Assembly (NCBI GenBank): GCA_022823185.1
Contig: JAJDXQ010000020.1
Location: forward strand, 124,001 to 188,000
Reading direction: 5' to 3'
Source: Caldilineaceae bacterium
GTDB taxonomy: Bacteria; Chloroflexota; Anaerolineae; Caldilineales; Caldilineaceae
Length of the DNA: 64,000 bases
The position numbers and the translations under genes are program-made. Shown here piece by piece: positions 8,653-16,623 of the stretch. Positions within the stretch are counted from its first letter, which is position 1. The number at the start of each line of letters is the position of its first letter. Under the pieces are notes generated by a model. It saw only the letters and a program-made list of their open reading frames with translations. It searched no databases and was not told the DNA's origin.

Positions 8653-9525
8653 TCAGGCTGCTACAATCCTGTCGTACATGTCCGGCCGGCGGTCGCGCAA
8701 AAACTGCCAAGTGTCCCGAACTTCCTTGATCAGGCTCATGTCCAGGTCGCGGACCATCAGCTCCTCTTCGTAGGGGTCCCCCTGGCCCGGCAGGTCATTG
8801 CGATCCCCCAGGGAGGTCACGAACTCCCCGCGCGGGGTACAGAAGTAGCTCTGACCGTAAAAGTCGTTGTCTCCCAGTTCCGCTTCAACGCCGACCCGGT
8901 TGATCGTGCCTACGAAATACCCATTGGCGATGGCGTGACTGGTCTGTTCGATGCGCCACAGGTGCTGGGAGAGGCCGCGCGAGGTCGCGGAGGGAATGAA
9001 GACAATCTCGGCGCCGTTCAACCCCAGCATACGCGCGCCTTCGGGGAAATGGCGGTCGTAGCAGATGTAGACGCCCACCTTGCCCACAGCCGTGTCGAAT
9101 ACCGGATACCCGAGATTGCCCGGTCGAAAGTAGAACTTTTCCCAGAAGCCCGGCAGATGGGGGAGGTGCGTCTTGCGGTATTTCCCCAGGTAGCTGCCGT
9201 CGGCGTCAATGACGGCTGCCGTATTGTAGTAGAGGCCTGCCTGTTCTTCTTCATACATAGGGACGACCAGCACCATTCGCGTGTCTGCTGCCAGCTTCTG
9301 CATCCGTTCGGTGGTGGGGCCGTCGGGAATGCGCTCGGCCATGCTGTACCAGTGGGGATCCTGGACCTGGCAGAAGTAGGGGCCGTGGAAGAGCTCCTGG
9401 AAGCAGAGAACCTGCACGCCCTGTTCTGCGGCTTCGCGTGCGAACCTCTCATGCTTTTGGATCATGGACTCCTGGTCGCCGCTCCATGAAGCCTGGAGCA
9501 GCGCGCCCCGAACGATTTGAGCCAT
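8653..9525 (-). CDS. Nitrilase-superfamily amidohydrolase, beta-ureidopropionase / N-carbamoyl amidase type
   Basis: This 290-residue protein has the nitrilase catalytic triad: E44 in FQELFHGPY, K118 in GKYRKTHLPH and C155 in GVYICYDRHFPE. The closest functional group is the N-carbamoylputrescine amidase / beta-alanine synthase branch, which removes a carbamoyl group to give an amine, CO2 and ammonia. It starts at ATG 9525 after a near-perfect AAGGAGGAATT site. Gene order puts it directly before dihydropyrimidinase, so it most likely decarbamoylates that enzyme's product. N-carbamoylputrescine remains a possible alternative substrate. Confidence 0.92.
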   Translation of the reverse strand: MAQIVRGALLQASWSGDQESMIQKHERFAREAAEQGVQVLCFQELFHGPYFCQVQDPHWYSMAERIPDGPTTERMQKLAADTRMVLVVPMYEEEQAGLYYNTAAVIDADGSYLGKYRKTHLPHLPGFWEKFYFRPGNLGYPVFDTAVGKVGVYICYDRHFPEGARMLGLNGAEIVFIPSATSRGLSQHLWRIEQTSHAIANGYFVGTINRVGVEAELGDNDFYGQSYFCTPRGEFVTSLGDRNDLPGQGDPYEEELMVRDLDMSLIKEVRDTWQFLRDRRPDMYDRIVAA

Positions 9526-9646
9526 CTGAATTCCTCCTTCGAGTCGGGCAAATTATGTCTTGCGCCGGAGGGCGGAAGGTGCGGCCAAACGACAGGATTC
9601 TGGCAGAAACACCGGAATTTGCTACAGGTTGCAGCGTGATTCCACG

Positions 9647-10477
9647 TCAATCCAACTCCTCAAGCACAGCCTCACGTCCCAACGAACACAGCTCCTGGGC
9701 CACGTAGCGAAGCACCGATTCCTCCATGGCGTGCGGGTATTCGACCTCCCACCGCTCGCAGATTTCCGGTCCGTAGTCGCGCATGATTCTGGCCAGCCTT
9801 AACGGGAATCGAACAACATCGTCGCCGGCAAATGAGGTCGGGAAGGCGGCCTCCTCCAATCGCCGCCGCAGGTGGGGCAGCAGGAAGCCGTTCAGCGCTT
9901 TGATGCCTCGGTCCCTGCGGCGCCCGCCCGCTGCGCAAAGGACATTCGAGAGTGTCAACAGGATCAGTGAATTGCCGGCCGCGCCGACCAGTTTTTCCTC
10001 GCGGCCGACCACCACAGGCATCATAGCGATGCAGCGCCAGAACTCGGGAATCTCCCTGCGCAGCATCTCTCCCGCTTCTTCCGCGGTCAGCGCATCGTCA
10101 GGATATGGCAGCCAGACTAGCGTGCCGGGCTTTTTTTCAAACAACGCGCACGTTTCACCAAAGGTGACTTCGGCAGTTTCGCCGCTATGCAACCAGACAT
10201 CGAGGCGCATTGCCTGGTCGGTCATCGCGTTGACCATGCGACCTTCAAACATCAGGCGAAAGAAAACAAGAGGCTGGATTTCTCCCAGCCAGCGCTCGAC
10301 ACCGTTGCGAAACTCTTTCTGCGCTTCCGAGGCGATCAGCAGATGGGCGTCCACGTCGCTCCAGCGGTCGGCATTCTCTTTGCCGTAGCTTCCTGCCAGC
10401 CACGCCGCCCGAACCCTCGGGTCGGCCTGCGCCTTCGCCGCAAGCGCGTCGATAAACCGATCCTGGGCTGTCGTCAT
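9647..10477 (-). CDS. Nucleotidyltransferase-domain protein (aminoglycoside/streptomycin adenylyltransferase-like)
   Basis: This 276-residue protein has the pol-beta-type nucleotidyltransferase signature near the N-terminus: WLAGSYGKENADRWSDVDAHLLI, that is GSYG, then a D-V-D metal dyad (residues about 29-46). The remainder is alpha-helical with conserved acidic and aromatic residues, as in stand-alone adenylyltransferases. Its ATG overlaps the stop of the molybdenum hydroxylase large subunit as ATGA, so it is the last gene of that operon. The fold differs from MocA/MobA, the usual molybdopterin nucleotidyltransferases, so a cofactor role is not shown. Function is unknown; an antibiotic-modifying role is possible but the coupling argues for a metabolic one. 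Confidence 0.75.
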   Translation of the reverse strand: MTTAQDRFIDALAAKAQADPRVRAAWLAGSYGKENADRWSDVDAHLLIASEAQKEFRNGVERWLGEIQPLVFFRLMFEGRMVNAMTDQAMRLDVWLHSGETAEVTFGETCALFEKKPGTLVWLPYPDDALTAEEAGEMLRREIPEFWRCIAMMPVVVGREEKLVGAAGNSLILLTLSNVLCAAGGRRRDRGIKALNGFLLPHLRRRLEEAAFPTSFAGDDVVRFPLRLARIMRDYGPEICERWEVEYPHAMEESVLRYVAQELCSLGREAVLEELD

Positions 10478-12825
10478 GCCGGCTCTCGCGTCAGCGCTTC
10501 GCCTACCAGCTCAAACAACCGATTGGGGCTGAGGGGAATCTCGCGCACCTCCAGTTCGATGTCCCGGTAAGCGTCATCCAGGGCCTGTGCAAACAGTGCG
10601 CCAACGGGAATGGCGCCGGCCTCACCCGCGCCTTTCACGCCCAACGGATTCAGAGGCGACGGTGTCTCAACGTGATCGCTCACGATGTTCGGTATATCGG
10701 AAGCGGTTGGCAAAAGGTAGTCCATCAGAGAAGCGTTCTGCAGCGCGCCGTTTTCGTCAAAGTGCAGCTGTTCATAGAAGGCATTGCCGATGCCCTGGGC
10801 AACACCGCCCTGGATCTGCCCTTCAAGGATCAACGGATTGATCACGGTTCCGCAGTCGTGGACGACTACATATCTCTCGATCTCCAACAGGAATGTATCC
10901 GGGTCCACACGCAGAACCATGGCATGCACGCCGGACGCAGTCGCGCCCCGCTCCGGCCCGAAATACTCGGTCGCTTCAAGGCCGGGCTCCGTACCGGGCT
11001 GAACCGCGCCCCGCATTGGGTTGGCCTCTGCAGCCAGCGCGCCCAACGAGATCGATGTCTGTGGAACGCCTTTGACCTGCACGCGCCCCTCGATCAGCTC
11101 CAAATCCTCTTCGGCGGCCTCCAGCTTTTCGCCGGCCAGTTTCAGAATCTTCCCCCGCACCTTTGTCGCCGCGGCGTGCATGGCATTGCCGGCGACGACC
11201 GCGCCCCGGCTGGCGAAGGTTCCCGCTCCCCAATAGAAGAGATCAGTGTCGCCGGTAACGACGTGAATGTCCGACACGTCGACGCCGATCTGCTCGGCCA
11301 CCACCTGGGCGAAGCTGGTATAGTGCCCCTGCCCCTGCGTGCCAACACCCGTCGCGACGCTCACCTTTCCGCTGGCCTCGACCGTCACTCTCGCCCCCTC
11401 ATAAGGGCCGATGCCGGTTCCTTCGATGTAGTTCACGACGGCAATGCCGACCCGTTCACCGGCGGCTTCCCTGCGCGGCTGCTCCTCCCGCTTGAACCGT
11501 TCATAGTCGATCAGTTCCAGCGCGCGGTCCAGGGCCGGTTCGTAGTTTCCGCTGTCATAGACGAGCGGCGCGAAATCCTGATAGATGATCTCATTTGAAA
11601 AGGGAAACTCTTCCGGGGGAATGAAGTTCTTGCGCCGAATCTCAGCTGGATCCAGCGACAGCCTCCTGGCTGCGGCATCCAGCAGGCGCTCCATGACAAA
11701 TACGCCATGCTGGCGGCCCGCGCCGCGGTAGGGAGTCACGATCGGTTTGTTGGTAAAGACGCTGGTAAACTCAGAGTGGTAATTGGGCACGACGTAGGGG
11801 CCGAGGAGGGTACACTGGCTGTTGATGGGAACGGTGAGGCCGTAGGGGGCATAGGCGCCCGCGTCGTGGAGAAAGCGATCCCTGACGCCTAGCACTGTGC
11901 CATCTCTCCTGAGCGCGATGGCGGCATCGTGGATCTGGCCCCGTTCCTGGGTCGTCGCGTAGAAGTTCTCTTCCCGGTCCTCGATCCACTTGAGCGAGCA
12001 GTTCAACTGCACCGCCGCCCAGGCGAGCAGGACCTCCTCCGGGTAGAACATCATGATCTTCGGCCCGAAGCCGCCGCCAATGAAAGGCGCGATCACGCGC
12101 ACCTGGTGTTCCGACAAGCCGAGCATCGCGGCGAGACCGTTGCGTATCGCGATGGGGGCCTGCGTCGTATCCCAGACCGTGAGCCTCTGTGCCCGTTCAT
12201 CCCAACTGGCCGCGATGCCCCGGTTTTCCATCGCGGCAGCCGTGCCGCGGTCGTAATGAAACCGGCGGTGGAGAACAAGGTCAGCCTCGGATTCGGCAGC
12301 TGCCCAATCTCCTTTGGTCTGGGTGACTCGGGCGCTGACGTTGGATCCCAAGTCTTCATGGACGAGCGGCGCGCCGGCGGCCAGGGCAGCCTCCAGGTCA
12401 ACGACAGCCTCCAGGGGTTCGTAATCCACAAAGACATCGTCGAGCGCGTCTTCGGCCAGGTACCGGCTCTCGCCGACCACCATCGCCACAGACTCTCCCG
12501 CGTGGCGCACTTTTCCTTTCGCCAGGGGAACCTGTGTACGCTGATGAAATTCAAGCTGCTCGACCGGCGGCGGCGGCACGAGGAGCGGGCCCGGCTGCCA
12601 GAACTCGCCCAAGTCTTCAGCCGTGTACACTGCGACGACGCCCGGCCGCTTGCGCGCGCTTTCGACATCGACTGAGCGGATGAGGGCATGGGCCAAGTCG
12701 CTGCGCCAGAAAGCCACATGCAGCATTCCGGGCAGTTGCACGTCGTCTGTAAAGAGCGCGTGTCCAGTCAGCAGTCTCGGGTCTTCGTTGCGCTTGAGAG
12801 GCTGGCCAAATTGGCGTGTGGTCAT
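10474..12825 (-). CDS. Molybdenum hydroxylase large subunit (xanthine dehydrogenase / CoxL family)
   Basis: This 783-residue subunit binds the molybdopterin cofactor and oxidises the substrate. Seen are the FIGGGFG loop (248-254), the PYRGAGR active-site segment (365-371) and the catalytic glutamate E735 in VKGAGEAG. The AYRGAGR-type loop is that of form II CoxL-like proteins; true CO dehydrogenase (form I) carries AYxCSFR, so CO oxidation is unlikely. It acts with the 2Fe-2S and FAD subunits encoded upstream. Substrates in this family include xanthine, nicotinate, uracil and other N-heterocycles or aldehydes. The surrounding ureide genes favour an N-heterocycle; the exact one is unknown. Confidence 0.92.
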   Translation of the reverse strand: MTTRQFGQPLKRNEDPRLLTGHALFTDDVQLPGMLHVAFWRSDLAHALIRSVDVESARKRPGVVAVYTAEDLGEFWQPGPLLVPPPPVEQLEFHQRTQVPLAKGKVRHAGESVAMVVGESRYLAEDALDDVFVDYEPLEAVVDLEAALAAGAPLVHEDLGSNVSARVTQTKGDWAAAESEADLVLHRRFHYDRGTAAAMENRGIAASWDERAQRLTVWDTTQAPIAIRNGLAAMLGLSEHQVRVIAPFIGGGFGPKIMMFYPEEVLLAWAAVQLNCSLKWIEDREENFYATTQERGQIHDAAIALRRDGTVLGVRDRFLHDAGAYAPYGLTVPINSQCTLLGPYVVPNYHSEFTSVFTNKPIVTPYRGAGRQHGVFVMERLLDAAARRLSLDPAEIRRKNFIPPEEFPFSNEIIYQDFAPLVYDSGNYEPALDRALELIDYERFKREEQPRREAAGERVGIAVVNYIEGTGIGPYEGARVTVEASGKVSVATGVGTQGQGHYTSFAQVVAEQIGVDVSDIHVVTGDTDLFYWGAGTFASRGAVVAGNAMHAAATKVRGKILKLAGEKLEAAEEDLELIEGRVQVKGVPQTSISLGALAAEANPMRGAVQPGTEPGLEATEYFGPERGATASGVHAMVLRVDPDTFLLEIERYVVVHDCGTVINPLILEGQIQGGVAQGIGNAFYEQLHFDENGALQNASLMDYLLPTASDIPNIVSDHVETPSPLNPLGVKGAGEAGAIPVGALFAQALDDAYRDIELEVREIPLSPNRLFELVGEALTREPA

Positions 12826-12981
12826 GCGTGTTTGAAATGTGATCGGGAGGAAGGGACGAAACCCGCAACCCGGCGAGAGCAGGCGAATCGTATTTGCCGC
12901 TTAGAGGGACCCCGGCCAGGGGAAAGGCCGTTGCCCCATTTAACGAATCTGAAGGAAATATTTCGCTGTCTATTCGAAATC

Positions 12982-14334
12982 TCAGCCTATCGCCGGCGCC
13001 GCGTTCGCTACAGGCTCCTCCGGGAAGGACTCCGCATCGCCTGCAACAGCGGCATTCAGCCGGTTCCCCAAGCCCAAAGCGACAGGATACAGCGCCGCGT
13101 TCACGATGACCAGGATCAGGGCAGTTAGCAGGTGGTCCGTAATGGGAAATGCCGGGAAGTAGCGCAGCAGATAGAACGCAATCGTGGGTTGCGCTACGAT
13201 CGAAAAGCCAACCATGAAGCCTCCGGCCGCAGCCAGCCGGAACTGCCAGTCTCCCGGTTTGAACCCAAATCGGGCCATCCACTGGTACGTCAGGTCCAGG
13301 AGAATCGCGCCGAGGACAAAGACAAGTGTCAGCCGGGGGGGTGCGCCGCTGACCAGGTCTGCGAAGCTCGACATGGCAATCCGAACCCCAAAAAAGAAGA
13401 GGGCGAAAACTGTTGCCGTCCATGGACCTGGCACAATGCTTCGGGCCACGACCGACAGGAAAAATGCGCACACGCCAATCACAACCGGGTAGAGCCAGAT
13501 TGGCCGCTGGGCGATAAGGCCCTCAACATGACCGACCTCCCATTCGACCGAACCGATCAGGAGCAGCAAGTTCAGTGCCAGAACGACATAAAACAGTTTG
13601 ACGATGTTTCGCCAGCCTGAGGCTGACACTCCTTCCAATGCCTGCTTCCAGGATGGCCGGCCGAGTCTTGCGCGCAGAGTAGCGCCATGGTCTTGCCAGC
13701 TTTGCCCTTTCGAAACGCTTCTTGAGGCCGCTTTGCTCTTCGCGCGCTCTCTCAAGAGCCCGGCAGCAAAGACGGGGAGACTAGCTGACGCCGCTGCCAA
13801 AATGACGTGCGGGGGACTCCAGGCAGTCAGATCGAGCCCATACAGCTCATGCCAGATGGCATCTCCGGGAATGGAGAGAATTCCGTAACCGGCAACGATT
13901 ACGATTGCGCCCACGTAAGGGTCGTGCCGTACCCAGCGGCGGGGATCCTTGATGCCCGCGCCCATGTTGGGGACGGCTAGAGCCACCAGACCACTCACTG
14001 CCACAACGAACGAAAGAAGAAAGCCGGCGTAAAGCATCAGGTGGGGCGGCCACAGAAAGTCTTCGCCTCCTGGCACGATGCCGGTGATCACGTGCTCGCT
14101 GAGATCCCAGTAGGCTCCGGTGCAAACGAGGAAGGCGCCGATGCCAACCAGAAGAGCCAGCTTATTCGAAAGCCGGATGGAGGTGGAGACCACGCCAACG
14201 CCGCCCGAACCGCCTGCTCCGCCCGCGGCTGCGGCCAGTTTCATCGGCGACAAGTAGAGCCACCACGCCGCGATGGCCAAAGACCCAATGGCCAGAACTG
14301 AGAAAACCAGGCCCTGCAAGAATAGTGAGTTCAA
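12982..14334 (-). CDS. Polytopic membrane protein of unknown function inside the molybdenum hydroxylase operon
   Basis: I do not recognise a named family. From TTG 14334 the protein has 450 residues and about ten or eleven hydrophobic helices. A Gly-rich loop (GGAGGSGGVG) lies between the first two helices. Two similar blocks stand out: WDLSEH followed by LWPPH (residues 76-98) and DAIWH followed by AWSPPH (158-176), each with the form D-x3-H ... W-x-P-P-H. This suggests an internal duplication with histidines placed at the membrane edge. The start is TTG because GGGAGGA (14341-14347) lies six bases before it and TTGA overlaps the stop of the 2Fe-2S subunit; the in-frame ATG at 14349 lies within that site. 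A role in electron transfer or transport for the hydroxylase is possible but unproven. Confidence 0.7.
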   Translation of the reverse strand: MNSLFLQGLVFSVLAIGSLAIAAWWLYLSPMKLAAAAGGAGGSGGVGVVSTSIRLSNKLALLVGIGAFLVCTGAYWDLSEHVITGIVPGGEDFLWPPHLMLYAGFLLSFVVAVSGLVALAVPNMGAGIKDPRRWVRHDPYVGAIVIVAGYGILSIPGDAIWHELYGLDLTAWSPPHVILAAASASLPVFAAGLLRERAKSKAASRSVSKGQSWQDHGATLRARLGRPSWKQALEGVSASGWRNIVKLFYVVLALNLLLLIGSVEWEVGHVEGLIAQRPIWLYPVVIGVCAFFLSVVARSIVPGPWTATVFALFFFGVRIAMSSFADLVSGAPPRLTLVFVLGAILLDLTYQWMARFGFKPGDWQFRLAAAGGFMVGFSIVAQPTIAFYLLRYFPAFPITDHLLTALILVIVNAALYPVALGLGNRLNAAVAGDAESFPEEPVANAAPAIG

Positions 14335-14813
14335 TTGGATTCCTCCCATAATAACCTAGCGCCCAGCTGAACAGCTTCCACAATTTTCTGATAGCCCGTG
14401 CAGCGGCAGATGTTGCCCGAAAGCAATTCGCGTATTTCTTCCTCCGAGGGATCGGGATTCTCCTCCAGAAAAGGGACGAGCGACATGAGGATTCCGGGCG
14501 TGCAATAACCGCACTGCAACCCGTGCATTTCCCAGAAACCGTGCTGCAACGCGTGCATCTGTTGCGGTCCATCGCCCAGGCCTTCCACCGTGGCAATTTC
14601 ACGCCCGTTGGTCTGGACTGCAAAGAGAAGGCAGGAGCGGACCGCTTCCCTGTCCAGCAAAACAGTGCAGGCGCCGCATACACCATGTTCGCAACCCACG
14701 TGCGTGCCCGTCAGACCGAGGTCGTAGCGCAGAAAGTCGCACAACAGCAACCTCGGCTCGACAGAACGCCTATACTGTATGCCATTCACAAAGAGTTCGA
14801 TCGTCTGGTTCAA
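14331..14813 (-). CDS. Molybdenum hydroxylase 2Fe-2S subunit (CoxS/XdhC type)
   Basis: This 160-residue protein has both [2Fe-2S] clusters of the family. The plant-type ferredoxin cluster uses Cys41, Cys46, Cys49 and Cys61 (CEHGVCGACT ... C). The helical C-terminal cluster uses Cys101, Cys104, Cys136 and Cys138 (CGYC ... CRCTGY). It passes electrons from the molybdenum site to FAD. The frame starts with TTG 14813 behind an AAGGGCA site, 16 bases after the FAD subunit gene. Order is medium, small, membrane protein, large, which differs from the usual uninterrupted medium-small-large order. Confidence 0.94.
   Translation of the reverse strand: MNQTIELFVNGIQYRRSVEPRLLLCDFLRYDLGLTGTHVGCEHGVCGACTVLLDREAVRSCLLFAVQTNGREIATVEGLGDGPQQMHALQHGFWEMHGLQCGYCTPGILMSLVPFLEENPDPSEEEIRELLSGNICRCTGYQKIVEAVQLGARLLWEESN
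14341..14347 (-). promoter_or_regulatory. Shine-Dalgarno that sets a TTG start (TTGA overlap)
   Basis: GGGAGGA on the minus strand, six bases before TTG at 14334-14332. The last base pair of TTG and the following A form the TGA stop of the 2Fe-2S subunit, so the membrane-protein gene starts by coupling at that stop. Confidence 0.6.
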
Positions 14814-14829
14814 TGGGCGTGCCCTTTTG

Positions 14830-15714
14830 CTACATCAGGGCGGCTTCGTTCGCTCTTGCGGTCGCCCTGGTCAGGACGCGTTCACCGATTACGCGCGCGA
14901 GGTGGCGCCGGTAAGCCGGCCCTGCATGGATGTCGCCAACGGGGTCAATCTCCTTCGTTGCGGCTTCCTCCGCGGCAGCGCGCAAAACTGTCGCGGTGGG
15001 ACGCTCGCCCACCAGCATCGCCGCGGCCTGGTCCGCGGCCACCGGTCCTTCACCAACGCTCAGAAACACAAGCCTGGCTTTTTCGATGGCGCCTTTTTCG
15101 GATAGTTCGACGACTGCCGCGGCTCCGCACATCGCGTAGTTGCCATGTTGACGGGCGACCTCTTCGAAGGCCCACCCGCTGCGAGGTCGAGGCCGGGGGA
15201 AGGCAACTTCGACGAGCAACTCACCCGGCTCCATGGCTGTTGCGAAGAGCCCTACATAGAAATCTCGCGCTGGGAGCCAGCGCGCGTCTGTAACGCTGCG
15301 CACATACATGCTGGCATCCAACGCGACTGCGACCGCGGGAAGTTCCGCGGCAGGGTCGGCGTGTGCCAGGCTCCCGCCGATTGTTCCGCGATTGCGGATT
15401 TGGGCATGGGCGATGTGGGGCATGGTTTCGTGTAGTAGCGGGGCCGCCTTTCGCGCCAGGCCGCTGCGTTCCACTGCGCGCTGGCGCGTCATCCCGCCGC
15501 AGTGCAGCCCCCTTTCTCCTTCACGAATGAAAAAGAGCTCGTCGATCCCGTTCAGATCGACCAGCGCCTGCGGCTGCGCCAGCCGGAAATTCATCGTCGG
15601 CACAAGGCTTTGTCCGCCGGCAAGAGGCTTGGCATCTTCCCCATACGCCGCGAGCAGGTCCAGCGTTTCCTCCAGCGTCCGGGGCGCGTGGTAATCAAAG
15701 GCTGCGGGTTTCAT
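14830..15714 (-). CDS. Molybdenum hydroxylase FAD-binding subunit (CoxM type)
   Basis: This 294-residue subunit has the FAD pyrophosphate motif LAGGQSLVP (residues 31-39) and the second FAD segment RNRGTIGGSLAHADPA (107-122). The C-terminal CO dehydrogenase flavoprotein domain follows. It starts at ATG 15714 in family register (MKPAAFDYHAP). It is the first gene of the hydroxylase operon and accepts electrons from the 2Fe-2S subunit before passing them to an acceptor. The identity of that acceptor, NAD+ or a membrane carrier, cannot be read from sequence; the polytopic protein in the same operon is worth considering. Confidence 0.93.
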   Translation of the reverse strand: MKPAAFDYHAPRTLEETLDLLAAYGEDAKPLAGGQSLVPTMNFRLAQPQALVDLNGIDELFFIREGERGLHCGGMTRQRAVERSGLARKAAPLLHETMPHIAHAQIRNRGTIGGSLAHADPAAELPAVAVALDASMYVRSVTDARWLPARDFYVGLFATAMEPGELLVEVAFPRPRPRSGWAFEEVARQHGNYAMCGAAAVVELSEKGAIEKARLVFLSVGEGPVAADQAAAMLVGERPTATVLRAAAEEAATKEIDPVGDIHAGPAYRRHLARVIGERVLTRATARANEAALM

Positions 15715-15786
15715 CCGGTTACCCGCCTTTTGTTGCGCCGCGTGCGGGCAGCAACGGGCAAGTCTGCGTCAAAGGCCCAAAGCACT

Positions 15787-16575
15787 TTACCCTTCCACGA
15801 ACGCGACCGCTCGGCAGAAGGCCGCCTCGCCCCCCTTGAACAGCCAGGGGAAAACGCCCACCGTCAGGCGTCGATTCTGCAACTCCGGCGCGCCAATCTG
15901 GCCCCCCATGTTCTCAACATGCATACAGTCGTGCGGAAAGAGCGCGTTGTGCGTCAACTGGTAGGCTTCCTCCGGAAACAACTCATCGACCGCGTCGGAG
16001 CCGCCGAATTTTTCCTCGCACTGTTGGCGCACGCGTTGCCACTGGTCCAGGCCGCCCCTGCCCAGGAATCGCCCAATCGGCAGGTTCATGGGATGGTCGG
16101 TGGAAATCATGTCAACCCCCCAAATCCGGATTTCTTTTTCCAGAAGCCAATCGCAAATGCTGTGATGCGGCCCCGGATGGCGCAAGATGTACTTCTCTTC
16201 GTCCCCCTCCTCAGCCAGAAAGGAGTAGCGATGCCAGCCTGTGTTGATGAAGAGAATGTCCCCCTTCCGCACCTCTACCCGTTCCTCGATGTCCTCAGGA
16301 CGAAAGATGTCCAGCTCGTCCAGCATATCGCTGAGATCGACGATCACGCCATCGCCGTAGAGCCAGTCCAATGGGATCTGGTCGATGGTTCTACCGTTGG
16401 TGACAAAATGGCGCGGCGCATCCAGATGCGTGCCCATGTGATTGGATGACTGAATGTACTGGGCATTCACGCCGTGCTCGGACTTGCGTTTGAAGTACTT
16501 GACTTCAAATGGCGGATAGAACGGCCAGAAGGAACAGTCCGCGTTCAATGGTTGGGAAAGATCATACGGGATCAT
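15787..16575 (-). CDS. Cyclase-family metal-dependent hydrolase (kynurenine formamidase / isatin hydrolase-like)
   Basis: This 262-residue protein has the signature of the cyclase family (PF04199): H46-x3-H50-x-D52-x3-H56 in HMGTHLDAPRHF, which binds Mn or Zn. Members open lactam or amide bonds, as in N-formylkynurenine, isatin and some carbamoyl or ureido compounds. It starts with ATG 16575 after GAGGAG. It lies between the molybdenum hydroxylase operon and DUF1116/FdrA, all on the same strand. A hydrolytic step on the oxidised ring product is a sensible inference. It is not an AllH (DUF2877) protein. Confidence 0.85.
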   Translation of the reverse strand: MIPYDLSQPLNADCSFWPFYPPFEVKYFKRKSEHGVNAQYIQSSNHMGTHLDAPRHFVTNGRTIDQIPLDWLYGDGVIVDLSDMLDELDIFRPEDIEERVEVRKGDILFINTGWHRYSFLAEEGDEEKYILRHPGPHHSICDWLLEKEIRIWGVDMISTDHPMNLPIGRFLGRGGLDQWQRVRQQCEEKFGGSDAVDELFPEEAYQLTHNALFPHDCMHVENMGGQIGAPELQNRRLTVGVFPWLFKGGEAAFCRAVAFVEG

Positions 16576-16623
16576 TGCACAGTTCTCCTCGGAGACTTCT
16601 GTTGGGCGGCAACTATTTTTGTC

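Noticed and set aside
8659..8667. TGCTACAAT on the plus strand near the nitrilase gene
   Set aside because: It lies within the end of the nitrilase coding sequence and no gene follows in that direction.
10474..15714. Molybdenum hydroxylase as aerobic CO dehydrogenase
   Set aside because: The active-site loop reads PYRGAGR; true form I CO dehydrogenase has AYxCSFR.
15787..16575. Cyclase-family protein as the missing AllH subunit
   Set aside because: It has the HxGTHxDxPxH metal motif of PF04199 and no resemblance to DUF2877.
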